A stretch of DNA of 64,000 nucleotides from Erythrobacter sp. QSSC1-22B (GCF_001678665.1 NZ_LZRP01000002.1:62001-126000); one strand, 5' to 3'. Positions 26,376 to 35,985 are shown, counted from the first letter of the stretch. Notes: generated from the letters alone by a model not told the origin. Numbers and translations: made by a program.

Positions 26376-27630
26376 ATGTTCTCTTTTCCAGCACCGCCAC
26401 GATCTTGTCGGCATCTCCCTCACCCGAAATACCGTGATAGCCGCGCTCATCCACCCGCAGGATATGCTGCGGATTCTGCTTCACCGCCTTGTCGTAGCGC
26501 TTCTTCGGAGAACCCGTCGCCATGATATCGGCGATGACCCCGCCGTTGCGAAGACTGGCCAACAGCTCGATCGCATCCGCCATGCCGGCATCGTTCTCGA
26601 CCAGAACCATGGCTTCGAGAGGGTCCGGAGCCCGTTCCCCCACCAGCATCGCCAGCCGCTCGATCCCGGCGGCCCAGCCGACCGCGGGCGTCGGCGGACC
26701 ACCCAGCGATTCCATCAACCCGTCGTAGCGACCGCCGCCCAGCACCGTGCTCTGGCTGCCAAGCGCGGCGGCGGCTGCGCTGCCCTCGTCGGGCACGAAT
26801 TCGAAGGCGGTGTGGCGGTAATAGTCGAGCCCGCGCACCAGGCTTTCGGCGCGCACCCATTTCACTCCTGCCGCATCCAGACCGCTGGTGACCTGCGCGA
26901 AGAACGCCAGCGCCTCGTCGGACAGAAAGGCGTCGATCTTCGGCGCATCGGCGACGAAGGCGCGGTCGCGCGAATCCTTGGAGTCGAGGATGCGCAGCGG
27001 GTTCTTCTCCAACCGCTCCTGCGAATCCTCGCTCAGTTCGCCCTTCACGGCGCGGAAATGCGTCACCAGCGCGGCGCGCCAGGCGTCGCGGCTGTCGGCA
27101 TCGCCCAGCGTGTTGAGCTGCAGCGTCACACCGCTGATCCCCAGCTCTCTCAGCAGCTGGTCGGCCATCGCCAGCAGCTCGACATCGGCCTGCGGTTCGC
27201 CTGCGCCAATGATCTCGGCGTCGATCTGGTGGAACTGGCGATAGCGGCCCTTCTGCGGGCGCTCGTAGCGGAACAGCGGGCCGTGGGTGGCGAGCTTGAG
27301 CGGGGCGTGCTGCTGCCAGCCGTTGGTGAGGTAGGCGCGCGCGATCCCGGCGGTGAATTCGGGCCGCAGTGTGAGCGAATCGCCGCCGCGATCCTCGAAG
27401 GAATACATCTCCTTGGAGACGATGTCGGTGGTTTCGCCGATCGAGCGGGCGAACACCTCGGTTTTTTCGAACACCGGCATTTCGGCGCGGCGGAAGCGGT
27501 AGAGCTTGCGGACCCGCTCGAAGGTCTCGACCACGAAGGCGAAGGCTTCGGCATCGGGCCCGAAGATGTCCTGCGTGCCGCGGATCGCGCCGGGAGTCTT
27601 GGGGGGAGTGTTTGAGGATGTTTTCGCCAT
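26359..27630 (-). CDS. hisS: Histidyl-tRNA synthetase
   Basis: A 423-residue class II synthetase charging tRNA-His. It starts with [21 protein letters not shown], where RGTQD is the usual motif, and carries motif 1 to 3 features: [36 protein letters not shown], and the histidine signatures [12 protein letters not shown] and GGGRYDGL. The C-terminal anticodon-binding domain has the motif [15 protein letters not shown], with a Pro-Lys insert near the end. The last six codons and the TGA fall inside a REP palindrome, so the natural C-terminus has been replaced or extended by repeat sequence (SSPRT). Confidence 0.96.
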   Translation of the reverse strand: MAKTSSNTPPKTPGAIRGTQDIFGPDAEAFAFVVETFERVRKLYRFRRAEMPVFEKTEVFARSIGETTDIVSKEMYSFEDRGGDSLTLRPEFTAGIARAYLTNGWQQHAPLKLATHGPLFRYERPQKGRYRQFHQIDAEIIGAGEPQADVELLAMADQLLRELGISGVTLQLNTLGDADSRDAWRAALVTHFRAVKGELSEDSQERLEKNPLRILDSKDSRDRAFVADAPKIDAFLSDEALAFFAQVTSGLDAAGVKWVRAESLVRGLDYYRHTAFEFVPDEGSAAAAALGSQSTVLGGGRYDGLMESLGGPPTPAVGWAAGIERLAMLVGERAPDPLEAMVLVENDAGMADAIELLASLRNGGVIADIMATGSPKKRYDKAVKQNPQHILRVDERGYHGISGEGDADKIVAVLEKRTSSPRT

Positions 27631-27820
27631 GGCGCGCGATTAGGCGGCGATTGGTTCTTTCGCAATCCCGCTGCGCCCGCTAGAGGCGCGGCGTTTCAGC
27701 AGCCATGTCGGCTGGGCGGCGGCTCCGGCCCACTCCCCCTCCCAGCCACCCGCGAAGGTGCCGGTCGCGCGACCGGGTGGCTCAAGCTGCGAGTGGGCCG
27801 GTACCGAAGCGAGTAGAACC

Positions 27821-28372
27821 ATGCGTATCGACAAGATTGCCACCGGCGAGAACGTGCCCGACAACCTCAATGTCATCATCGAGGTGCCGACCGGCGGCGA
27901 GCCGGTGAAATACGAATTCGACAAGGCCTCGGGCGCGCTGTTCGTCGACCGCATCCTCCACACCCCGATGCGCTATCCGGCCAATTACGGCTTCATCCCG
28001 CACACGCTCTCGCCCGATGGCGATCCGCTCGACGCGCTGGTGATCGCGCGCAGCCCCTTCATCCCGGGCTGCGTGGTGCGCGCCCGGCCGATCGGCGTGC
28101 TCAATCTGGAAGACGAGCACGGCGGCGACGAGAAGCTGATCTGCGTGCCGGTCGACACCACCTTCCCCTATTATTCGGATGTCGCCGAAACCAAGGATCT
28201 GCCCTCGATCATCTTCGAGCAGATCGAGCACTTCTTCACCCACTACAAGGATCTCGAGAAGGAGAAGTGGGTGCGGGTCGGCAAGTGGGGCGATGCCGCC
28301 GAAGCCAAGCGGATCGTGCTGGAATCGGTCGAGCGCGCCACCGCAGCGGCCAAGCAGGACAGCGCCGACTAG
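27821..28372 (+). CDS. ppa: Inorganic pyrophosphatase (family I)
   Basis: A 183-residue soluble enzyme hydrolysing pyrophosphate. VIIEVPTGGEPVKYEFDK, then MRYPANYGFIPHTLSPDGDPLDALV, contains the DxDPxD metal-binding signature in the form DGDPLDALV, with Lys, Tyr and Arg active-site residues conserved. The start at 27821 (MRIDKIATG) gives the standard N-terminus; an upstream frame extension has no similarity. It is convergent with the BON-MscS gene, only 12 bases away. Confidence 0.96.
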   Translation: MRIDKIATGENVPDNLNVIIEVPTGGEPVKYEFDKASGALFVDRILHTPMRYPANYGFIPHTLSPDGDPLDALVIARSPFIPGCVVRARPIGVLNLEDEHGGDEKLICVPVDTTFPYYSDVAETKDLPSIIFEQIEHFFTHYKDLEKEKWVRVGKWGDAAEAKRIVLESVERATAAAKQDSAD

Positions 28373-28384
28373 GTAAACCTGCGG

Positions 28385-29788
28385 CTATTCGACCGGGCGG
28401 GACGAATCGAGCAGGTCCTGCTCGCCCGCTCCCGCCGCGCGTTCGGCATCGACCATCTGCGCGACTTCGTCGGTGGGGCGCAGATCTTCGTGCGGAGGCG
28501 CAGGGTTCGCGGGCGCGTCGGTAGGCGGGGCAGCACGGGGTGCATCCCGGTCGCGCCGGGTATCGTTGATGTTCTCGAACGGCACCGTCGCCGAGCGCGG
28601 ATCGAGGCGCAGGCGGTAGATCGGCTCGGGCATGGCGAAGCCGCCCGCTTCGAGCGCCTGCTTGACCGCAAGGATCATCAGGCTCTGCGCCTTGAACCAG
28701 TCGCTCTCGTTCTGGTCGACCCAGCCCAGGAAGCGGATCACGACATTGGAATCGCCCACTTCGACAATCCGCGCCTCGGGAGGGGGGTCTTTCAACACGA
28801 AGGGCAGCGTGGCCAGCGTATCGCGGCCCAGCATCCGCGCGGCGCCGGCATCGTCATCGGCATCGACACCCAGATCGAACTCGAATCGACGCTGCGGATT
28901 GCGGGTGAAATTGATGATCACCGCCTTGAACACCTGCGAGTTGGGGATGCGCAGATGGTTGCCGTCCAGCGTCATCAGCACGGTCGCACGGCTGGTCAGG
29001 CGGATCACACGGCCCTGCAGATCGCCAATTTGCACCAGTTCGTTGGCGCGGAACGGCTGGCGCAGGCTGAGCATCAGCGAGGCCACGTAATTCTCGATCG
29101 TCTCGCGCATCGCGAAACCCAGCGCGACCCCGACCAGCCCCGCGCCACCCAGCACCGCGCCCATCAGCGCGCCCGCGCCGATCATGTCGAGCGCGATCAC
29201 CACGCCCACCACCACCGCGACGAAGCGGATCGCGCTGGCGATCAGCTCGGCAAGGAAGGGATTGGGCGCGATGCGGCGCCACAGACCGGTGAGCCCGGCG
29301 AGCAGATAGCCCAGCAGGATGATCACCAGCGCCACGGTGAAGGCAATGGCGAGCAGCGGCAGCATTCTCGCCAGACCGTCGATCCGATCGCCGATGCTCG
29401 TCAGGCCACCCAGCGAGGCATCGACCGAGACATCGCGCTCGATCGCATTCTCCACCGTCACCACCCCCGAGACGCGCCCGGCAATCGCTTGGGCGCGGGC
29501 GATGTCGCCCTCGTCCGGGACCGTACCCGAAAGCGCGACCACGCCCTGATTGGCGGCGACATCGACGGCAGCAAAGGCGGGCAGCTCGCGGAAGATACCG
29601 CGAATCCGCGCCGCGATGCGCGCGTCCGAACCGCTGTCCTGCGTATCGTCGATGGTCTGCGCCGGTGCTTCGGCCGCGGGCGCTTCGGGCGCCTCCAGCC
29701 CCGGAATCACAGCGCTGGCCGCGCTGGCCGCGCTCGCCGGGAGCAGAAGCAGTAGCGCGAAGAGCAGCGTCGGCAGGCGCGAGATCAT
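28385..29788 (-). CDS. MscS-family channel with periplasmic BON domain
   Basis: A 467-residue membrane protein. Residues 1-25 form a signal peptide. A BON domain (about 50-117; VAANQGVVALSGTV and VSGVVTVENAIE) should lie in the periplasm and may contact lipid or outer envelope. Three hydrophobic helices follow, with the pore helix GAVLGGAGLVGVALGFAMRETIENYVAS, quoted here in part as GLVGVALGFAMRETIENYVA, and a beta domain with IGDLQGRVIRLTSRATVL and IPNSQVFKAVIINF. The C-terminal 60 residues are Pro/Asp-rich and disordered. Its ATG overlaps the TldE stop (ATGA), so the two are co-translated. Confidence 0.88.
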   Translation of the reverse strand: MISRLPTLLFALLLLLPASAASAASAVIPGLEAPEAPAAEAPAQTIDDTQDSGSDARIAARIRGIFRELPAFAAVDVAANQGVVALSGTVPDEGDIARAQAIAGRVSGVVTVENAIERDVSVDASLGGLTSIGDRIDGLARMLPLLAIAFTVALVIILLGYLLAGLTGLWRRIAPNPFLAELIASAIRFVAVVVGVVIALDMIGAGALMGAVLGGAGLVGVALGFAMRETIENYVASLMLSLRQPFRANELVQIGDLQGRVIRLTSRATVLMTLDGNHLRIPNSQVFKAVIINFTRNPQRRFEFDLGVDADDDAGAARMLGRDTLATLPFVLKDPPPEARIVEVGDSNVVIRFLGWVDQNESDWFKAQSLMILAVKQALEAGGFAMPEPIYRLRLDPRSATVPFENINDTRRDRDAPRAAPPTDAPANPAPPHEDLRPTDEVAQMVDAERAAGAGEQDLLDSSRPVE

Positions 29789-31131
29789 TCGCCCGCCACC
29801 GTCATCCCGTCCACGCGCAGGGTCGGCACGTTGACCGCATGGAGCATCTCGAGGTCGTTTGCGGGCACCAGCGCGCGGAACATGGCAAGCAGATTGCCCG
29901 CGATGGTGATCTCGGCCACGGGGCCTACGATCCGGCCATCGATAATGCGGAAGCCGTTGGCGCCGCGACTGTAGTCGCCTGTGATCATGTTCACACCCTG
30001 GCCGAAGACGCTGGTGATCAGCACGCCATCCTCGATATCGGCGATCAGTTCGTCACGCGACATTGTGCCGGGCGCGAGATGGATGTTGCTGGCCGAGACC
30101 CCCGGCGAGCCTCCCCCGCCGCGCGCGGCATGGCCGCTGAGCGGCGCATCGAGCTGGCGCGCCGAGGCGGAATTGGTCAGCCAGCCGAAGATGCGCCCGT
30201 TCTCGACCAGCGCGCGCGGCACGGTGGGCAGGCCCTCGCCGTCGAAGGGGCGCGAGCGCAGCCCGCGCAGGCGGTGCGGATCCTCGAGGATGCGGATCGC
30301 CGGATCGAACAGCTCGTCGTCTTCCTTGCCTAGCAGGAAGCTGGATTTGCGCGCCACCGCAGGCCCGCTCATCGCGCCCAGCAGATGGCCGATCAGCCCG
30401 CCGCCGACGCGCGGGTCGAACACCACCGGGAGCGGCCCGCTGGGCATCGAGACCGGGTCGAGCTTGGCGACGGTGCGCCGCCCCGCCTCGGCGCCGATGC
30501 TGGCCGGAGTGGGCAGATCGGCGCGATGGCGCGCGGTGCGATAATCGTAATCGGTCTGCATCCGGTTGCCCTCGCCCGCGACGACGCTGGCCGACAGACT
30601 GTGCCCGGTCGCCTCGTAGCCGCGCGCGAAGCCATGCGAAGTGACCAGCGCAGCAACCGATTGCGAGAAGCTGGCGCTGCCGCCGTTGGAATTGGTCACG
30701 CCGGTGACCGCGCGCGCCGCATCCTCGGCCTCGAGCGCGGCTTCGCGCAAGGTTTCGGGGGATGGTTCGTGGGAGTCGCGCATGTCGAAATCGGGGATCT
30801 CGCCGGTGAACAGGCGGTCCTGCGGCGCGAGGCCCGAATACGAATCTTCGGGAGCGAGCCGCGCCATGGTCAGCGCCCGCTCGGCCAGCTCCTCGAAGCT
30901 GGCGCGGGAGAAATCGCTGGTCTGGATCGAGGCTGAGCGCTGCCCGACCATGACCCGCAGGCCGATCGATTCGCCCTCCGAACGCTCGACCTCCTCCAGC
31001 TTGCCCAGCCGGATCGCGACGCTTTCGGAAGCCTCGGCGCGGGTGACCGCATCGGCGGCGTCGGCGCCCAGCCGGCGGGCGGTCTCGACCAGATCGGCGC
31101 AGCGCGCGATCGCTGTTTCGGCGTCGATCAT
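29785..31131 (-). CDS. pmbA: TldE/PmbA metalloprotease-family protein
   Basis: A 448-residue partner of TldD, a heterodimeric protease that processes modified peptides such as microcin B17 precursors and degrades CcdA. The N-terminal ADAADAVTRAEASESVAIRLGKLEEVERSE and the C-terminal GVNMITGDYSRGANGFRIIDG and GRIVGPVAEITIAGNLLAM are hallmarks of the PmbA subunit. It lacks the HExxxH of TldD, which places it on the E side. No tldD gene lies nearby. It overlaps the BON-MscS gene and is therefore in the same operon. Confidence 0.92.
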   Translation of the reverse strand: MIDAETAIARCADLVETARRLGADAADAVTRAEASESVAIRLGKLEEVERSEGESIGLRVMVGQRSASIQTSDFSRASFEELAERALTMARLAPEDSYSGLAPQDRLFTGEIPDFDMRDSHEPSPETLREAALEAEDAARAVTGVTNSNGGSASFSQSVAALVTSHGFARGYEATGHSLSASVVAGEGNRMQTDYDYRTARHRADLPTPASIGAEAGRRTVAKLDPVSMPSGPLPVVFDPRVGGGLIGHLLGAMSGPAVARKSSFLLGKEDDELFDPAIRILEDPHRLRGLRSRPFDGEGLPTVPRALVENGRIFGWLTNSASARQLDAPLSGHAARGGGGSPGVSASNIHLAPGTMSRDELIADIEDGVLITSVFGQGVNMITGDYSRGANGFRIIDGRIVGPVAEITIAGNLLAMFRALVPANDLEMLHAVNVPTLRVDGMTVAGE

Positions 31132-31225
31132 GGATTGCGGGTTCCGGAAGCTGTCATGCCCGTCCGGGTAGGTCGGCGCGCCGCGCTTGGCAATTCCCGC
31201 CGGGTAGTGGCCCCGGCAGGCGCGG

Positions 31226-31645
31226 TCAGAACATCGTCTTGAACAATGCCGTCAGCAGCACCGGCAGGCCGATCGCCAGCACCCACAGCGCGATCTGGTC
31301 GCGGCGGTAAGCACCGCTGAGCTGCGGGTCGTGCGCGTCGCCATCGGCCAGATTGAGCCAGCGGCGCTCGAACCAGCGGCAGCCGGGGATGACCGCGCCG
31401 ACGAGGAAGACCAGCGCGACATAGGGCAGGATCGAAGAAAAACCCGCTTTGAGCGCGTTGACCGTCATGAAGATCTGCAGGCCGGTGTAGACGATCAGCG
31501 CCAGCGCGACATTGTCGCTCATCGCCTTGCGCCAGTCGCGTGCCTGCGCCCATTCGTGCGCCGGCCGTCCGTGCGCCGGATCGTGGCTTGTGATCTGCGT
31601 GCTGACCTTGTGGTCGTGCGCGCGGCTCTCGATCGCCCTGTTCAT
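31226..31645 (-). CDS. Small inner-membrane protein of unknown function
   Basis: A 139-residue protein with a polar, His-rich N-terminus (residues 1-42) and three hydrophobic helices (about 45-62, 68-85 and 117-134). GGGAG-like ribosome-binding sequence (GGGAG) lies 8 bases before the ATG at 31645, which supports the long start over the internal ATG at residue 42. An RRDQIALWVLAIGLP segment precedes the last helix. I do not recognise the family. It is divergent from lptB. Confidence 0.6.
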   Translation of the reverse strand: MNRAIESRAHDHKVSTQITSHDPAHGRPAHEWAQARDWRKAMSDNVALALIVYTGLQIFMTVNALKAGFSSILPYVALVFLVGAVIPGCRWFERRWLNLADGDAHDPQLSGAYRRDQIALWVLAIGLPVLLTALFKTMF

Positions 31646-31856
31646 CGGTGCGACTCCCTTTTTTTCCTGTCCCGCCGCGATTTATTCCAGATTTCCGCAA
31701 GGGGCGCAAGTTATGGCGCCGGAGGCGGGCCGGTGCCGACACGAAATTGCGCGGTCAGGCCCTCACCCCGGTGGAGCGTGGTCGGTATCCTGCCAAACGC
31801 ATGCCGCGCACGACCAGCGGGGTTTTCACTGTCGCCCCGCATGCTAAAGCCGCCCC

Positions 31857-32660
31857 ATGGCCGACACCGCCCCCCCTGCCCTAGAACCCGACCACCTCGC
31901 CGAGGAAGCCGCGGTCGAGGCCGCGCCGCCGCTGCCAAACGGCGGGCTCGAGGTCGTGTCGATCGCCAAGAGCTACGACAAGACCGTGGTGCTGTCGGAT
32001 ATCTCGCTGACCGTGGCCAAGGGCGAGGTGCTGGGCCTGCTCGGCCCAAACGGCGCGGGCAAGACCACCTGCTTTTATTCGATCATGGGTCTGGTGCGCC
32101 CCGATACCGGGCGCATCCTGATGGATGGCGAGGATGTCACCCGGCTGCCGATGTACCGCCGCGCGATCCTGGGCCTGGGCTATCTGCCGCAGGAAACCAG
32201 CATCTTTCGCGGGATGACGGTTGAACAGAACATCGCCTGCGTGCTCGAGATGGTCGAGCCCGATCGCGAGGTCCGCGCCTCGGAGCTCGACCGGCTGCTC
32301 GACGAATTCGGGCTCACCCGGCTCCGGGCCAGCCCCGCGATGGCGCTGTCGGGCGGCGAACGGCGCCGCTGCGAGATCGCCCGCGCGCTCGCGGCCAAGC
32401 CCTCGATCATGCTGCTCGACGAGCCCTTTGCCGGGATCGATCCGCTCTCGATCAACGACATTCGCGATCTGATCAAGGATCTCAAGACTCGCGGGATCGG
32501 GGTGCTGATCACCGATCACAACGTGCGCGAGACGCTCGAAATCGTCGATCGCGCCTGCATCATCTACGGCGGCCAGGTGCTGTTCGCGGGCACCCCCGAA
32601 GCGCTGGTCGCGGACGAGAACGTGCGCCGGCTTTATCTCGGCGAGGGCTTCACCCTGTGA
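31857..32660 (+). CDS. lptB: LPS export ABC transporter ATP-binding protein
   Basis: A 267-residue ATPase that powers LptFG to pull lipopolysaccharide from the inner membrane to the Lpt bridge. It has Walker A GPNGAGKT, the Q-loop in YLPQETSIFRGMTVEQNI, signature LSGGERRRCEIARAL, Walker B IMLLDEPFAGIDP and the switch His in ITDHNVRETL. PQE..IFR..TV is specific to LptB. The N-terminal about 28 residues are an Ala/Glu/Pro-rich extension absent from short homologues. It precedes rpoN by 35 bases, the widespread lptB-rpoN arrangement. Confidence 0.96.
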   Translation: MADTAPPALEPDHLAEEAAVEAAPPLPNGGLEVVSIAKSYDKTVVLSDISLTVAKGEVLGLLGPNGAGKTTCFYSIMGLVRPDTGRILMDGEDVTRLPMYRRAILGLGYLPQETSIFRGMTVEQNIACVLEMVEPDREVRASELDRLLDEFGLTRLRASPAMALSGGERRRCEIARALAAKPSIMLLDEPFAGIDPLSINDIRDLIKDLKTRGIGVLITDHNVRETLEIVDRACIIYGGQVLFAGTPEALVADENVRRLYLGEGFTL

Positions 32661-32695
32661 GCGCATCATCGCCCCTTGAGCCTTAGGATGCACAA

Positions 32696-34156
32696 TTGGC
32701 CCTGAGCCCGCGTCTCGATCTGCGCCAGACGCAGTCGCTGGTGATGACGCCGCAATTGCAGCAGGCGATCAAGCTGCTGGCACTGTCCAATCTCGAGATC
32801 GAAACCTTCGTCGGCGAGGCGCTGGAGAGCAATCCGCTGCTCGAGATGGGCGAGACCAGCCACGAGCGCGGCGACAATGAAGAAGTCGCGACCGAACCGA
32901 GCGAACACGACAGCGATGGCGGTTTCGACGGCACCGAGGCGCTCGATATCGCGCCCGGCACGCTCGATCCCGACGCCGCGCCGGGCGATCTGGGCGATTG
33001 GGGCCGCGCGGCGAGTTCGGGGGGGATGTCCGACGAAGGCATCCCCGATCTGGAAAACCGCGCCAATGGCGAGCCGACGCTGGCCGAATATCTCGCCGAC
33101 CAGATCGGCGCGGTCGCGCATGACGAGCGCGAAGCCTTCGTCGCGGCGCGGCTGATCGGCGAGCTCGACGAGGCGGGCTATTTCACCGGGGATCTGCATG
33201 CGCTCGCGGGCGAACTGGGGATCGCGCTGGCCGAGGTCGAGCGCGCGCTCGAACTGATCCAGGCGCTCGATCCCACCGGGGTGGGCGCGCGAACCTTAAG
33301 CGAATGCCTGGCGCTGCAGGCTCGTGAGGCCGACCGCTACGATCCGTGCATGGCGCGGCTGATCGACAATCTCGATCTGGTCGCAGGCGGCGAATTCGCG
33401 CGGCTCAAGCGGATGTGCGAGGTCGACGACGAGGATTTCGCCGACATGCTCGCCGAATTGCGTAGCTACGACCCCAAGCCCGGCTGCCGCTTCGGCGGGG
33501 CCGCGCAGTCCTCGGTGGTGCCCGATGTGCTGATCGCCCCGGATGGCGCGGACGGCTGGACGATCCGGATCAACGAGGCGAGCCTGCCGCGGCTGGTGGT
33601 CAATCGCGAGTATTTCCTCGAATTGAAGGGCGGTGCGCGCGACAAGCAGTCGCAGTCCTGGCTCAACGAACAATTGTCGGAAGCCGACTGGCTGATCCGC
33701 GCGCTCGACCAGCGGCAGAAGACCATCCTCAAGACCGCCGCCGAGATCGTGAAGCGCCAGGAAGGCTTTTTCCGGCGCGGGGTGGCGGCGATGAAGCCGC
33801 TGACCTTGCGCGAAGTGGCCGAGGTGATCGAAATGCACGAAAGCACGGTCAGCCGGGTGACCAGCAACAAATACCTCTCCTGCCCGCGCGGCACCTTCGA
33901 GCTGAAATATTTCTTCTCCAGCGGAGTCGCGGCGGCCGATGGCGAAGGCGCCTCCTCCGAAGCGATCAAGGCCCGCATCCGGACGCTGTGCGACGGCGAG
34001 GATACCAAATCGGTGCTGTCCGACCAGAAGCTGGTCGATCTGCTCAAGGGCGAAGGCTTCGACCTCGCCCGCCGCACCGTGGCCAAATATCGCGAGGCGA
34101 TCGGCATCGGCTCGAGCGCGCAGCGGCGCCGCGCGAAGAAGCTGGCAAACTACTAG
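32696..34156 (+). CDS. rpoN: RNA polymerase sigma-54 factor
   Basis: A 486-residue sigma-54. Region I is the Gln/Leu-rich LRQTQSLVMTPQLQQAIKLL, region II is acidic, and region III ends in the DNA-binding helix-turn-helix and the RpoN box ARRTVAKYREAIGI that reads the -24 element. The start is a TTG at 32696, preceded at 7 bases by AGGA. An ATG overlapping this site (32688) is out of frame and opens only a five-codon reading frame that ends at 32705, so it is not the start. Confidence 0.95.
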   Translation: MALSPRLDLRQTQSLVMTPQLQQAIKLLALSNLEIETFVGEALESNPLLEMGETSHERGDNEEVATEPSEHDSDGGFDGTEALDIAPGTLDPDAAPGDLGDWGRAASSGGMSDEGIPDLENRANGEPTLAEYLADQIGAVAHDEREAFVAARLIGELDEAGYFTGDLHALAGELGIALAEVERALELIQALDPTGVGARTLSECLALQAREADRYDPCMARLIDNLDLVAGGEFARLKRMCEVDDEDFADMLAELRSYDPKPGCRFGGAAQSSVVPDVLIAPDGADGWTIRINEASLPRLVVNREYFLELKGGARDKQSQSWLNEQLSEADWLIRALDQRQKTILKTAAEIVKRQEGFFRRGVAAMKPLTLREVAEVIEMHESTVSRVTSNKYLSCPRGTFELKYFFSSGVAAADGEGASSEAIKARIRTLCDGEDTKSVLSDQKLVDLLKGEGFDLARRTVAKYREAIGIGSSAQRRRAKKLANY

Positions 34157-34229
34157 TCGAGCCTGCCCCCCGGCGCCTCCGGGGGTTTGCACAGCCATCA
34201 AACCGCCTGTTTTTACAACTAGAGCAAGC

Positions 34230-34362
34230 TGAACGCTGCGAAAAAGTTAACGCGCTTTACCCCTCGTTAACCTTTTCCGTTCAGAGCTTGTGTGGTTAAT
34301 AAGGCGCAACACACCTTACCGACAGGTTGCGAAATCTTTGGGGTCAAGCCGGGGGACCACCC
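34230..34362 (+). promoter_or_regulatory. ctrA upstream region with TTAA half sites
   Basis: Three TTAA tetramers (34247, 34267 and 34296) lie in the AT-rich stretch ahead of ctrA, two of them as GTTAAC. CtrA binds TTAA-N7-TTAA, and half sites can be used, so autoregulation is possible. No full-spaced site and no GANTC methylation site were found here. The promoter itself is not resolved. Confidence 0.35.
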
Positions 34363-35058
34363 ATGCGTGTATTGCTGATCGAAGACGAGCCCACGACCGC
34401 CAAGGCGATCGAACTGATGCTCACCACCGAGGGCTTCAACGTCTACCAGACCGATCTGGGCGAAGAAGGCCTCGATCTGGGCAAGCTGTATGATTACGAC
34501 ATCATCCTGCTCGATCTCAACCTGCCCGACATGCATGGTTACGACGTGCTCAAGAAACTGCGCGTCGCCAAGGTGCAGACCCCGGTGCTGATTCTTTCCG
34601 GCGTCGCCGAGATGGATTCCAAGATCCGCAGCTTCGGCTTCGGCGCCGACGACTACGTCACCAAGCCGTTCCACCGCGAGGAACTGGTCGCCCGGATCCA
34701 CGCCGTGGTGCGCCGCTCCAAGGGCCACAGCCAGTCGGTCATCCGCACCGGCAAGCTGGCAGTGAACCTCGATGCCAAGACCGTCGAGGTCGATGGCGCG
34801 CGGGTCCATCTGACCGGCAAGGAATACGCGATGCTCGAGCTGCTTTCACTCCGCAAGGGCACCACGCTGACCAAGGAAATGTTCCTCAACCACCTCTATG
34901 GCGGGATGGACGAACCCGAACTCAAGATTATCGATGTCTTCATCTGCAAGCTGCGCAAGAAGCTGAGCCATGCCTGCGCCGGCGAGAACTACATCGAGAC
35001 CGTCTGGGGCCGCGGCTATGTGCTGCGCGATCCCGAGGAAGCTGTCGAAGCGGCCTGA
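34363..35058 (+). CDS. ctrA: Cell-cycle response regulator CtrA
   Basis: A 231-residue OmpR-family regulator. The receiver domain ([20 protein letters not shown]) has phospho-acceptor Asp51 in [16 protein letters not shown] and the conserved Lys in [11 protein letters not shown]. The winged helix has [20 protein letters not shown] and [15 protein letters not shown], almost identical to CtrA of other alphaproteobacteria. In sphingomonads CtrA mainly controls motility, envelope and gene-transfer genes. The start at 34363 matches the family; 12 extra in-frame codons upstream do not. A hairpin terminator follows at 35107. Confidence 0.96.
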   Translation: MRVLLIEDEPTTAKAIELMLTTEGFNVYQTDLGEEGLDLGKLYDYDIILLDLNLPDMHGYDVLKKLRVAKVQTPVLILSGVAEMDSKIRSFGFGADDYVTKPFHREELVARIHAVVRRSKGHSQSVIRTGKLAVNLDAKTVEVDGARVHLTGKEYAMLELLSLRKGTTLTKEMFLNHLYGGMDEPELKIIDVFICKLRKKLSHACAGENYIETVWGRGYVLRDPEEAVEAA

Positions 35059-35106
35059 TCCGCCGCTGGCTCCGCACCGTTATTTTCGTCTCCTGGACGA
35101 CAACAG

Positions 35107-35134
35107 ACGCCCGGGGCCTTTCGGTCTCGGGCGT
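35107..35134 (+). terminator. Terminator downstream of ctrA
   Basis: A 12-bp stem with two G-T pairs, ACGCCCGGGGCC with GGTCTCGGGCGT around a TTTC loop, followed by TTCCC. It separates ctrA from trmB. The T run is short, so efficiency may be moderate. Confidence 0.75.
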
Positions 35135-35154
35135 TTCCCGTTAACGGCGCGCGC

Positions 35155-35856
35155 ATGACGGCATTCAAGGAAGGCGACCCGACCACGCTGAAGCGGCTTT
35201 ACGGCCGTTCGATCGGCAAGCCGCTGCGCACGCACCAACAGGGCCTGGTGGACAATCTGCTGCCGCGGATCGCGGTGCCCGACGACGGCCCGGTCACCGC
35301 CGAGCGTTTGTTCGGGACGGATCGCCCGCTGCATTTCGAGATCGGCTTCGGCGGCGGCGAGCATCTCGCCTACCGCGCCGACCTGCTGCCCGACCACGGC
35401 TTCATCGGCGCTGAGCCCTATATGAACGGGGTGGCGCAGGCGCTGGCGCAGATCGAGGAGCAGAAGCTGGGCAATATCCGGCTGCACGACGGCAATGCGC
35501 TCGAAGTGCTAGAACGGGTCCCCGATGGCGCGCTGACGATGCTCTACCTGCTCCACCCCGACCCCTGGCCCAAGAACAAGCACGCCAAGCGGCGGATGAT
35601 GAACGACGGCCCGGTGCAGATGATCGCCGACAAGCTCAAACCCGGCGGCGAATTCCGCTTCGGCACCGATCACGCGATCTATCTGCGCCACGCGCTGATG
35701 GTGATGCGGCGGTTTACCCACGTTTTCGAATGGGTGACCGACGGACCGACAAGCTGGCAGCAGCGGCCCGCTGGCTGGCCCGAAACCCGCTACGAGAAGA
35801 AGGCCCGCGACGTGTTCGAACACGAGGTCTGGTACTTCCGATTCCGGCGACGCTGA
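35155..35856 (+). CDS. trmB: tRNA (guanine-N7)-methyltransferase
   Basis: A 233-residue SAM-dependent enzyme forming m7G46 in tRNA. The SAM loop HFEIGFGGGEHLA, the IGAEPYMNGVAQAL segment, the catalytic LLHPDPWPKNKHAKRRMMN block and the C-terminal TRYEKKARDVFEHEVWYF, of which TRYEKKA is the diagnostic piece, are all present. It appears intact to its final residues although accessory DNA begins within about 100 bases of its stop. Confidence 0.96.
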   Translation: MTAFKEGDPTTLKRLYGRSIGKPLRTHQQGLVDNLLPRIAVPDDGPVTAERLFGTDRPLHFEIGFGGGEHLAYRADLLPDHGFIGAEPYMNGVAQALAQIEEQKLGNIRLHDGNALEVLERVPDGALTMLYLLHPDPWPKNKHAKRRMMNDGPVQMIADKLKPGGEFRFGTDHAIYLRHALMVMRRFTHVFEWVTDGPTSWQQRPAGWPETRYEKKARDVFEHEVWYFRFRRR

Positions 35857-35942
35857 TCTATCTGTTTTTCGCACAAAACCATCGTTTTTCCGTGCGTTGC
35901 TTACTCCACCATTTTCGATCTTTCGCCACGAATTCCGCTTGC

Positions 35943-35964
35943 GTGATTGCCAGGTGATTGCCAG
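35943..35964 (+). repeat. 11-bp tandem direct repeat before the integrase gene
   Basis: GTGATTGCCAG occurs twice head to tail (35943-35953, 35954-35964), 21 bases ahead of the integrase start. Such iterated motifs beside a tyrosine integrase may be arm-type binding sites or part of the island end. Confidence 0.55.
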
Positions 35965-35985
35965 TGTGGGACACGAGGTACCGAG

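Noticed and set aside
34157..34362. GANTC methylation site and full TTAA-N7-TTAA CtrA box
   Set aside because: No GANTC was found and the TTAA tetramers are not spaced by seven bases; only half sites are reported.
35857..35985. tRNA gene as integration target
   Set aside because: No cloverleaf, TTCGAATC-type T-loop or CCA end could be found between trmB and the integrase.
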